Part shown: positions 27,897 through 35,316 of the stretch, piece after piece
How positions within the stretch are numbered: position 1 is the stretch's first letter
Layout: every line of letters starts with the position of its first letter
The notes under the pieces: generated by a model
The model's input: the letters and a program-made list of their open reading frames with translations, nothing else
What the model was told of the DNA's origin: nothing
Database searches by the model: none
Source: Sediminibacterium ginsengisoli
GTDB taxonomy: Bacteria; Bacteroidota; Bacteroidia; Chitinophagales; Chitinophagaceae
Direction: 5' to 3'
Length of the DNA: 64,000 bases
NCBI GenBank assembly: GCA_945901845.1
Contig: CAMDLR010000004.1
Location: forward strand, 61,035 to 125,034
Made by a program: the position numbers and the translations under genes

Positions 27897-29186
27897 TGGA
27901 ATAATTCCTTCAATTTCTCCCACTAAAAAAATGCTTCCACACACCACAATTAAATCAGTGGCCTGCGCCTCTTTTTTAGCGGCAGCAATCGCTTCATTAA
28001 CTGTTTGGTAGGTATTGCCCTTTAAACCATGCACATCTGCCTTATGTTGCAGCTCAAAAGCATCTATGGCTCTTTCAATTTGAGCCTTTGTAAAATAATA
28101 GGTAGCGTGGTCTGGTAATAACGCAAGTACACTATCTATATCTTTGTCTTTTACCATGCCAAAAACAAAGTGCAATTTTTGGTGATTAACAAGGGGTATT
28201 TGTGCGAGTAGTGTTTGGATGCCAGCTACATTATGTGCCACATCTACAACGGTAGTAGGGCTTGTACCAATCATTTGCCATCTTCCATAAAGGCCAGTAT
28301 TCATTTTGACTTGGCTGAGTCCATCATGAATATGCTGGTTGGTTATATGCCAACCCTTTGTTTGTAGTATGCCAATAGCACCTAAAACGCCGATTATATT
28401 TTTTGCTTGATAGCTTCCGTTTAAATCCAGTTGATAGGTCTCTATGCCTTCTGTTTTTTTATTTAAAACTTCAACATCTAAATAATCATGTGCATACTGT
28501 ATGTCAAGGATAGTATACAATTCGGAGCCGTAAGCTAGGGTAGTATGTTTGGCAGCCGCTTCAAAAACGGGTTTTGTTTCTTGTGTGTACTCACTAATAA
28601 TACATGGGACCTCTTTTTTAATGATGCCTGCTTTTTCGCTTGCAATTTGTGGAATGGTATCACCTAAAAACTGGGTATGATCAAGCCCTATATTGGTAAT
28701 GATTGAAACTTCAGGAGTAATAATATTGGTGCTATCTAAACGGCCGCCAAGACCTACTTCAATCACTGCTATATCAACTTTTTGCTGCGCAAAATAACTA
28801 AATGCCATCGCAACTGTTATTTCAAAAAAAGAAGGCTGCAAGGTTACTATGAGTGGTTTAATTTGTTCTGTAAATTCAACAATAAATTCTTTGGTACAAT
28901 AAGCCCCATCAATTTTAATTCTTTCTCTAAAATCTACTAGGTGGGGCGACGTATAAAGCCCCGTTTTATATCCAGCCGTTTGTAAAATAGAAGCGAGCAT
29001 ATGACTGGTAGATCCTTTGCCATTGGTACCAGCAACATGAATAGATTTAAACTGGTGTTGTGGATTGCCCAAAGCCTCGCAAAGCTTGATGGTATTGGTT
29101 AAATCTGGCTTATAAGCAGCCGCTCCAACACGACTAAACATAGGAAGTTGCGTAAATAAATACTCAAGTGTTTGTGCGTAATTCAT
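27882..29186 (-). CDS. folC: Bifunctional folylpolyglutamate synthase/dihydrofolate synthase
   Basis: The 434-residue Mur-ligase-family enzyme adds glutamate to dihydropteroate and folates. It has the P-loop AGTNGKGSTSHMLASIL (about 52-68), the FolC pattern YTSPHLVDFRERIKIDG, the metal-binding EVGLGGRLDSTNI and VVDVAHNVAG. Size and motif order are normal. Its ATG begins directly after the stop of the TonB-like gene, so the two are co-transcribed; tonB-folC adjacency is common in Bacteroidota. Confidence 0.95.
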   Translation of the reverse strand: MNYAQTLEYLFTQLPMFSRVGAAAYKPDLTNTIKLCEALGNPQHQFKSIHVAGTNGKGSTSHMLASILQTAGYKTGLYTSPHLVDFRERIKIDGAYCTKEFIVEFTEQIKPLIVTLQPSFFEITVAMAFSYFAQQKVDIAVIEVGLGGRLDSTNIITPEVSIITNIGLDHTQFLGDTIPQIASEKAGIIKKEVPCIISEYTQETKPVFEAAAKHTTLAYGSELYTILDIQYAHDYLDVEVLNKKTEGIETYQLDLNGSYQAKNIIGVLGAIGILQTKGWHITNQHIHDGLSQVKMNTGLYGRWQMIGTSPTTVVDVAHNVAGIQTLLAQIPLVNHQKLHFVFGMVKDKDIDSVLALLPDHATYYFTKAQIERAIDAFELQHKADVHGLKGNTYQTVNEAIAAAKKEAQATDLIVVCGSIFLVGEIEGIIPSSIL

Positions 29187-30023
29187 CTACTCGTGAATCT
29201 TAAAACTAAATACAATCGTTCCTTTTTGTTCCGGATCAGTGCCTGCATTTAAGCGGAGCGTTTTTGCTTTTTTGATGGCAATATTACGGATACTAGTGTT
29301 TGTAGTTGTGGTACCTCGGGGGTTTACAGTTGCACTTATAACTTGTCCATTATCATTCACCACAATATCTACAGCAACTTTTGCATTTTCGTTAAAGTCA
29401 TCTTCAAAACTTGGAAGCTTTGCAATGCGTCTCCCATCTAGTCCACTTCTGATGCTTACACCTCCGCCAGCGCCTGCTGGTCCTCCAGTGCCGTTCCCAC
29501 CATTACCGGTGTAGCTATCTGAATTTGGATTACCATTTGTTTTTCCTTGATCACCCTTTCCGCCGGCAATACCTTGGTCTGTTTTTCCATTGTAGCTATC
29601 GGCATTATTACCACTAGTAGTAGTGCTTGATCCTCCACCAAATACTGCTTTTGGTTTAGGCGATGTTGGAATGGGAGGACTTGTTACTGCTTCTTTTTTT
29701 ACTGTTTTAGTAACAACTGCCGCAGCCTCATCTGTTTCATTGGCGTCGGTTTGTATGGGTTTACTAGCTTCTACCTCTGCAGGCGGCGTTGTTTTGGAAT
29801 TGTCCGTTTCGGTGGCTGCCTCTCCCGGTACTTGAGGTGGTTCGGTGCCAAAGCCGGTTTCTGAATTACCTAAATTCACTTCTATGCCTTCACCAAAATT
29901 TGGTATTGGTATTTGAGGCTGTTCCCAAGTCAGAAAAAAGAAAATGCAAAAAAGCAACAAACAAATAACGGCTGTTATTAGTCCTGCTTTTATATTTTTT
30001 TCTTTTTCGAATACAATGGTCAT
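29187..30023 (-). CDS. TonB-like energy transducer protein
   Basis: The 278-residue protein has one N-terminal membrane helix (about 13-31) and a Pro/Glu/Thr-rich periplasmic stretch (33-130). A Gly/Asn/Ser-rich low-complexity segment follows (130-200), then a C-terminal TonB-like domain with FNENAKVAVDIVVNDNGQV and IAIKKAKTLRLN, ending VFSFKIHE. It would couple the proton-motive force via ExbB/ExbD to outer-membrane receptors. No exbB or exbD is adjacent, unlike the common Bacteroidota exbB-exbD-tonB-folC order. The linker is glycine-rich rather than the classical Pro-Lys repeat. Confidence 0.78.
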   Translation of the reverse strand: MTIVFEKEKNIKAGLITAVICLLLFCIFFFLTWEQPQIPIPNFGEGIEVNLGNSETGFGTEPPQVPGEAATETDNSKTTPPAEVEASKPIQTDANETDEAAAVVTKTVKKEAVTSPPIPTSPKPKAVFGGGSSTTTSGNNADSYNGKTDQGIAGGKGDQGKTNGNPNSDSYTGNGGNGTGGPAGAGGGVSIRSGLDGRRIAKLPSFEDDFNENAKVAVDIVVNDNGQVISATVNPRGTTTTNTSIRNIAIKKAKTLRLNAGTDPEQKGTIVFSFKIHE

Positions 30024-30146
30024 ATGAATATGATATTACTACTTATAAAGCTACGGGTTAAGGAGGTATTTAGATTGAATGTTGAAAATTAACGCTTATT
30101 GGGGGGAGTAATCCACCTTAATGGCCAAAAAAAAAGTTAAGAAGCC

Positions 30147-30926
30147 TTATTTGAAAAATACGTCGTAGCCAAACCTTAAGATAGTGGCACCAATTACAAG
30201 TAAAAAGAATACACGAATAAATTGGTTACCCTTGGCGATGGCCAGTTTAGCACCCAATAGCCCCCCAACTGCGTTGCAAATAGCCATCGGAATCGCAATA
30301 CCCCAAATAATGGTTCCTTTCATAAAAAACAGAACAATAGATCCAAAATTAGTTGAAAGGTTCACCATTTTAGCGTGGGCGCTGGCTTGTAAGAAATCAT
30401 ATCCAAGCAAAGCAATAAAGCCCAGCACTAAAAAGCTTCCAGTGCCTGGTCCAATAAAGCCATCATAAAATCCAACAGTAGCACTTAATATTAAACTACG
30501 AACAAGCAGTGCGTTTCGCGAAAGATTTTTTGATTGCGCTTGCCCAAAGCTTTTTTTGCTATACGTGTATAGAGCCACCACAATAAGAACGCAAAACAAA
30601 ATAGGTTTCATGTAGCTATTCCCCATTTTACTTAATAACTCGGAACCTAAAAAAGCAAATGAAAATGCAACGGTGCACATAAGCGCCATTCGGCGCCACT
30701 CAATTTTTACTTTTTTTACGTATTGTTTAGCAGCAAAAAAAGTACCACTAAATGCTGGGATTTTTAAAGAACCTATAACAGTAGCTACGGGTAAGTTGGG
30801 CATTAAAATAAGAGCTATCGGCGTTTGAATAAGTCCACCACCACCAACAATCGCGTCTACAAAGCCAGCACCAAATGCAGCGATGCATAAAAGGATTAAC
30901 GTGAGGGAATCTATTTGATCAAACAT
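30147..30926 (-). CDS. TSUP family (TauE/SafE) membrane transporter
   Basis: The 259-residue protein has about eight hydrophobic segments and the TSUP repeats GAGFVDAIVGGGGLIQTPIAL near the start and SATVGFYDGFIGPGTGSFLVLGF in the middle. Family members move sulfite, sulfoacetate, taurine-derived or other organosulfur anions, though few are characterised. It is the last gene of a tightly packed five-gene minus-strand unit and overlaps the EamA gene by 8 bases. Direction and substrate are unknown. Confidence 0.9.
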   Translation of the reverse strand: MFDQIDSLTLILLCIAAFGAGFVDAIVGGGGLIQTPIALILMPNLPVATVIGSLKIPAFSGTFFAAKQYVKKVKIEWRRMALMCTVAFSFAFLGSELLSKMGNSYMKPILFCVLIVVALYTYSKKSFGQAQSKNLSRNALLVRSLILSATVGFYDGFIGPGTGSFLVLGFIALLGYDFLQASAHAKMVNLSTNFGSIVLFFMKGTIIWGIAIPMAICNAVGGLLGAKLAIAKGNQFIRVFFLLVIGATILRFGYDVFFK

Positions 30927-31845
30927 GCTTCGTTTGTTTTTTGTGTTGACCTGTATTGGCTACAATGAGTCCAAGTATAACAATACCCGCACTTATCATG
31001 TGTATTTTTAGGAAAGGTTCATTCAAAAATAAAACGGCTTCGATAGTGCTAATAACAGGGATGAGGTTGCCAAACAAAACAGTGGTACCTGCGCCAATTT
31101 TTTTAATGGCGGCGTTCCAGCATAAAAAAGAAACCACCGATGTTCCTGCACCCAAATATAAGAGTGATAATAAAAGCGAATTATTCCAAACAATGGGAGC
31201 TGCGTCGATTTGTTCTATCAAAAAACCCGGTAATATCAATAGTGTACCTAATCCAAATATGGCCAGTAAAAAAGTAGTACCCGAAATGGTTGCTGGTTTT
31301 TTTCTAACAAGTACATTGTATACCGCAAATGCTACCGCACCAGCGAGCGCCCATATGTCACCCACCGAAAAAGTAAATGACAAAAGGGTTTGTAAACTTC
31401 CTTTAGAAATTAGTAGCAATACACCAGATAAACAAATGAGCATGCCTGTTAGCCTAAATGCATTGATGCGTTCGCCAATAAAAACAATGGCAAATACAGT
31501 AGCAAAAATAGGAGAGGATGTAGTGCTAATAAGCGCCATATTAATGGCAGTGGTATAATGCCCAGAGATATATAAACAAGTATTGAATATCGCAATACCA
31601 CTAAGCGATACCCAAAAAAGATAGGCTTTGTGTTTGTTTAAAATATACCACTCTTTTTTAAAAGTATTAAATGCAATCGGAAGCATTAATACAGTAGCCA
31701 ACGACCATCTGCAAAAAGCAAGTGTGATAGGGGGTATTTGCCCATTAACACCTCTTGCGATTACAAAATTACCCGCCCAAATAGTAACTGCCACTGTTGC
31801 AAGTAGCATGCCTATGTATTTGTTGTTACGGGCGTCCACCAGCAA
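30919..31845 (-). CDS. EamA/DMT family transporter
   Basis: About 308 residues with ten membrane segments in two EamA repeats, the first beginning LLATVAVTIWAGNFVIARG and the second at VGDIWALAGAVAFAVYNVLVRKK. Such proteins typically export metabolites or amino acids. The start is uncertain: the longest frame begins with TTG at 31845, a GTG lies at 31839 and the first ATG is at 31809. The first two overlap the radical SAM gene. Either way it is tightly coupled to that gene upstream and to the TSUP gene downstream, so it may export the product of the pathway. Confidence 0.88.
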   Translation of the reverse strand: MLVDARNNKYIGMLLATVAVTIWAGNFVIARGVNGQIPPITLAFCRWSLATVLMLPIAFNTFKKEWYILNKHKAYLFWVSLSGIAIFNTCLYISGHYTTAINMALISTTSSPIFATVFAIVFIGERINAFRLTGMLICLSGVLLLISKGSLQTLLSFTFSVGDIWALAGAVAFAVYNVLVRKKPATISGTTFLLAIFGLGTLLILPGFLIEQIDAAPIVWNNSLLLSLLYLGAGTSVVSFLCWNAAIKKIGAGTTVLFGNLIPVISTIEAVLFLNEPFLKIHMISAGIVILGLIVANTGQHKKQTKHV

Positions 31846-33139
31846 AGTCTATTTCGTAATTGCCTTTAATACGCTCGATGGGAGGGTTAAAATAACCAAA
31901 TTTAACTTTTGGAAATTCTTCTGTAATAAGGCTCATGAGTTGCTTAACACCTAACATTTCACCGGTTTCATTGACGCCAATTTTTCCCATGTACCAGTCT
32001 GGATCAATATTAAAATTGCGCCATTGTATCATAGATAAATCTGTGTCTATAATTAGTTTTCGTAGCGCTTCATATTCTTCAACACTATCAGTCATGCCCG
32101 GAAAAACAAAATAATTAATACTCGTCCATCCGCCATAACTCCGCATTACTTTTAAACTCTCAATGATATCTTCAAACTGATAATTATTGGGTCTGTAATA
32201 AGGTTCGTAAATATGTTTGCGGGCCGAGTTGGTACTCACCCGAATACTGTTTAAACCCACTTCGCATAAGGCTTTTACGGCATCTGGTTTAGAACCATTG
32301 GTATTAATATTGATACTGCCTTTATCCGTGTGTTTTCTAATTTCAATGATGGATGCTCTGATGGTTTCCCACATGAGTAATGGTTCTCCTTCACAACCTT
32401 GTCCAAAACTAATGAGTGGGAAGGGCGCATTTTTTAAATGCGGTACCGTAAATTCTACAATCTCTTCGGCAGTAGGTTTAAAGGTTAAACGGTCCTGCGT
32501 AGAAACGATGGTTTCATCGGAAGGTTGAAAAGAAATACATCCAATGCAATTGGCATTACAAGCGGGTGAAGTAGGAACGGGACATTCCCATCTTGACAAA
32601 GAAAAATTTCTTGCAGCAGGACATGTGTAAGTCATGCAACAATTTTCCATCAAATGTTTTACGAGCCTGTTGTGCGGATAATCGGCCAATAATTTTTCGG
32701 TACCAGAAGCAATTTTTTCATCATCATATCCAGCGCACTCTTGTCTAATGTCTTGTTCAATTCTTACGGCAGGAACATAGGTTTTATTATCTAACCAGCC
32801 CGCTGCTGTATAGCAAAATAACGGTAGTGTAGGTGCTTCCGCTTCTGTTTCATATGCGGCAATATATAAACCCGTATGTGCAGGTGGTATAAATGCAGCA
32901 ACGGCCCATCCTTTATCGCATAAACGCATTTCACCCGTTTCAACATCAAGGCCAATGCCACGTCTGCCTGGTAATTCATATAAATTACCGCCTTCTGGAA
33001 GTTCTATCCAATCGGCGGGATCAATAGGCATGGCATCCCAACCAGAACGTCCTACCACATACAAACTAGTGTCTTCGTATATATTTCCTTCTCCGTCTGA
33101 ATATAATATGTAAGGTGACTGTTGTATTGGACTGGCCAT
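31826..33139 (-). CDS. Uncharacterised radical SAM protein with cysteine-rich N-terminal region
   Basis: The 437-residue protein has a radical SAM CX3CX2C motif at C194, C198 and C201 (CNANCIGC), followed by the ISFGQGCEGEPLL segment and SININTNGSKP of the SAM barrel. The first 190 residues are unusual. A non-radical-SAM domain (about 1-110) is followed by further cysteines at 167, 168, 173 and 186 (ENCCMTYTCP and RWECPVP), which could hold a second Fe-S cluster. I know of no assigned function. It lies one base from the small membrane protein upstream and overlaps or abuts an EamA exporter gene, within an operon that begins with a ureohydrolase. Confidence 0.8.
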   Translation of the reverse strand: MASPIQQSPYILYSDGEGNIYEDTSLYVVGRSGWDAMPIDPADWIELPEGGNLYELPGRRGIGLDVETGEMRLCDKGWAVAAFIPPAHTGLYIAAYETEAEAPTLPLFCYTAAGWLDNKTYVPAVRIEQDIRQECAGYDDEKIASGTEKLLADYPHNRLVKHLMENCCMTYTCPAARNFSLSRWECPVPTSPACNANCIGCISFQPSDETIVSTQDRLTFKPTAEEIVEFTVPHLKNAPFPLISFGQGCEGEPLLMWETIRASIIEIRKHTDKGSININTNGSKPDAVKALCEVGLNSIRVSTNSARKHIYEPYYRPNNYQFEDIIESLKVMRSYGGWTSINYFVFPGMTDSVEEYEALRKLIIDTDLSMIQWRNFNIDPDWYMGKIGVNETGEMLGVKQLMSLITEEFPKVKFGYFNPPIERIKGNYEIDFAGGRP

Positions 33140-33140
33140 G

Positions 33141-33695
33141 TTATTTATTTAAGCGTTCTTGACAAAATACATTAAATGCTGCTTCATCTTCTTTTTCAAC
33201 CGCAGATTCTATTTGTTTTTGAAACAAGGTGTTTTTTTTGTAATCTAATGTAAGTAGTCCGTCTTTTAAAACGACATTTTCAAAAGCGTCCCAGGGGTAT
33301 CTCTTTTTTGGAAAACTATTAATTACAACCTCATCGTTGTCAAAAGCAATTTCTTCCGGAAATTTAACTTGTTTTTCAATGACTGTAGCAGCCACATATA
33401 TGAATGCAAGCCATGATAAATAAGGTTGTAAAAAAATGCCCCAAGCACCTAATAAGAGTGCGATTCTATGCAGTGAGGGTCTGCCTTTTTTTTCTTTTAA
33501 TAGCGTAAACGCGGTCCACGCAATCATGGAAAGCATAATGGTAATATATATAATTGTGCGCTCATAGCCATGTAAAATAACTTGAAGCGAAAGTAGGAGG
33601 GCTGCAATAGCAATCATTAGTATGCTCACCGTATTGATAAATACAAATGAGCGTTTTTTTAGAACAATAATGTATTCGTATACTTTACCTGCCAT
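33141..33695 (-). CDS. Small membrane protein of unknown function
   Basis: The 184-residue protein has three or four hydrophobic segments in the first 110 residues. A soluble C-terminal part of about 70 residues follows (FPEEIAFDNDEVVINSFPKKRYPWDAFENVVLKD), whose strand pattern resembles a bacterial PH-like domain. I do not recognise a family with confidence. It is squeezed between the ureohydrolase gene (4-base gap) and the radical SAM gene (1-base gap), so it is surely co-transcribed with them. Confidence 0.75.
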   Translation of the reverse strand: MAGKVYEYIIVLKKRSFVFINTVSILMIAIAALLLSLQVILHGYERTIIYITIMLSMIAWTAFTLLKEKKGRPSLHRIALLLGAWGIFLQPYLSWLAFIYVAATVIEKQVKFPEEIAFDNDEVVINSFPKKRYPWDAFENVVLKDGLLTLDYKKNTLFQKQIESAVEKEDEAAFNVFCQERLNK

Positions 33696-33699
33696 GCTA

Positions 33700-34749
33700 T
33701 TAATTTGAAGGGGTATTTTTAACTATCAAATTACACATACACCACAACATGTGAGCACCTACATTGCTGTCCCAATCGGTTTCGCCTACACCCACTTCTA
33801 CAATGTCAAATCCAATGAGTTGTTTACCGCTGGCTACTATTTTTTTGAATAAATATAAAATCTCTTCGCTTTCAAAGCCGCCTTGAACAGGGGTTCCCGT
33901 ATTCGGACAAAGTTTTGGATCTAATCCATCAATGTCAAAACTTATATACACCAATTGAGGAAGTTGATTGACAATTTCATCTGTTATCTGCTTCCAAGTT
34001 TCACCCTCGTATTGTCTGGTTTTAATGTCTTTGTCAAAATAAGTAACAACTCTTCCATTGCTATTATTGATATAGTCCCACTCTTCACTACAAAAATCAC
34101 GAATACCCACTTGAACAAGTTTTTCAACACCTTCTATTTCGTTCAGCACATTATACATAACAGATGCATGCGAGTAGGTAAAATGCTCATAGCTTTTTCT
34201 TAAATCACAATGGGCATCAATTTGTATAATCCCAAAACTGCCATGTTTTTCTGCTAGTGCTTTTATGTAACCAAAAGGGGTGCTATGATCGCCTCCAATA
34301 AGACCCACTTGTTTCCCTTGCTTGAGTAGTTCACTGGTTTGTTCGTACACCCAATTATTGAGCATCACACCACCTTCATTAATTTCTTTAAGGCTCTTAC
34401 ACATGAACTTGTTGTTTCCAACAATTTCACCTTTAGAAATATAGTCAATAAAAAGTTCGGCCTCTTTGCGTAAGTAGTCACTTTTTAAAAGAATTTTTTT
34501 ATTGGTTTCTCTTAAATAGAATCCTTTTTTCCAGCCATCTGGCACATCGATATCTAGTAAATCTACCTGAATACTAGCCTTCCAAATATGTTCTGCGGCT
34601 CTTGAAGTGCCGGCTCCATAACTTACTGTTACTTCCCAGGGAACGGGTAGTAAGATAAGGCTAGATTCCTCCTCGGAAAAAGGGAGGCCAAAAATGTTGT
34701 TATTCGGGTTTCCGACATCATTCGGGTCAAAGTTGGATAATTGGCTCAT
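33700..34749 (-). CDS. Ureohydrolase family protein (arginase/agmatinase/formimidoylglutamase)
   Basis: The 349-residue enzyme has all binuclear manganese ligands of the family: H155 in GGDHS (152-156), D178, H180 and D182 in IDAHCDLR, and the aspartates of SFDIDGLDP. The family hydrolyses guanidino or formimino substrates to release urea or formamide. Which substrate is used here cannot be decided. It is the first gene of a five-gene operon with a membrane protein, a radical SAM enzyme and two transporters, which is not a usual arginine- or histidine-degradation context. Confidence 0.9.
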   Translation of the reverse strand: MSQLSNFDPNDVGNPNNNIFGLPFSEEESSLILLPVPWEVTVSYGAGTSRAAEHIWKASIQVDLLDIDVPDGWKKGFYLRETNKKILLKSDYLRKEAELFIDYISKGEIVGNNKFMCKSLKEINEGGVMLNNWVYEQTSELLKQGKQVGLIGGDHSTPFGYIKALAEKHGSFGIIQIDAHCDLRKSYEHFTYSHASVMYNVLNEIEGVEKLVQVGIRDFCSEEWDYINNSNGRVVTYFDKDIKTRQYEGETWKQITDEIVNQLPQLVYISFDIDGLDPKLCPNTGTPVQGGFESEEILYLFKKIVASGKQLIGFDIVEVGVGETDWDSNVGAHMLWCMCNLIVKNTPSN

Positions 34750-34854
34750 GCTGGGTTGTATTGAAAACAGGGCGCAAGTTAGCAGCTATTTTTCGAAATA
34801 CGTTAAAGATTCTTCAATGCTTAAACAAGACCATAAAGATTATCCAATTTAGGC

Positions 34855-34862
34855 TACTTTTG
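34855..34862 (+). promoter_or_regulatory. -7 promoter element for ccmE
   Basis: TACTTTTG matches TAnnTTTG exactly and lies 20 bases before the ccmE ATG. A -33 TTG at the standard spacing is not seen. Confidence 0.5.
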
Positions 34863-34882
34863 TATTAGAAATTAGTGTTTTT

Positions 34883-35293
34883 ATGAAAAAGACCCATATT
34901 ATCCTGCTACTTTTGATTGCCGCCTCTATTGTAGTGCTTATTAGCTATACCGGTGATTTGACTACCTATGAGACCATTGCGTCTGCGCGTGAAAAGGAAG
35001 GAAAATTTGTGAATTTGATTGCTAAAATTGACAAAACGCAGCCCCTTGTCTATGACGCTGTAAAAGATCCCAATTATTTGACATTCACTGCAGTAGACAC
35101 CCTTGGTAATTCTATCAAAGTAATTTACCACAACAACAAGCCCACCGATATGGAAAAAAGTGAGCGTTTGGTGTTAAAAGGCAAGGTGCAAAATGGTCAA
35201 TTTGAGTGTAAAGATATTTTATTAAAATGCCCATCAAAATATAAAGACAATCCCAATTCAATAGATAAAAGTCAAACAACCTATTCTAACTAA
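34883..35293 (+). CDS. ccmE: Cytochrome c maturation protein CcmE (CXXXY variant)
   Basis: The 136-residue heme chaperone has one N-terminal membrane helix (about 5-22) and an OB-fold domain facing the periplasm. In E. coli CcmE heme attaches covalently to the histidine of an HXXXY motif. Here the matching motif is C116-PSK-Y120, so a cysteine replaces the histidine, as described for the CXXXY class of CcmE in some sulfate reducers and archaea. It lies 23 bases upstream of ccmF. No ccmA, B, C, G or H gene is in the window. Confidence 0.88.
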   Translation: MKKTHIILLLLIAASIVVLISYTGDLTTYETIASAREKEGKFVNLIAKIDKTQPLVYDAVKDPNYLTFTAVDTLGNSIKVIYHNNKPTDMEKSERLVLKGKVQNGQFECKDILLKCPSKYKDNPNSIDKSQTTYSN

Positions 35294-35316
35294 CTGCATC
35301 AATTAATTTTTATTCA

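Noticed and set aside
29420..29660. Repetitive Gly/Asn/Ser-coding segment considered as a DNA tandem repeat
   Set aside because: The repeat is only compositional at protein level; the nucleotides do not form regular units.
30956..31558. 200-codon frame opposite the EamA gene
   Set aside because: Same reason: antisense of a ten-helix membrane protein in a convenient frame, with no recognisable motif.
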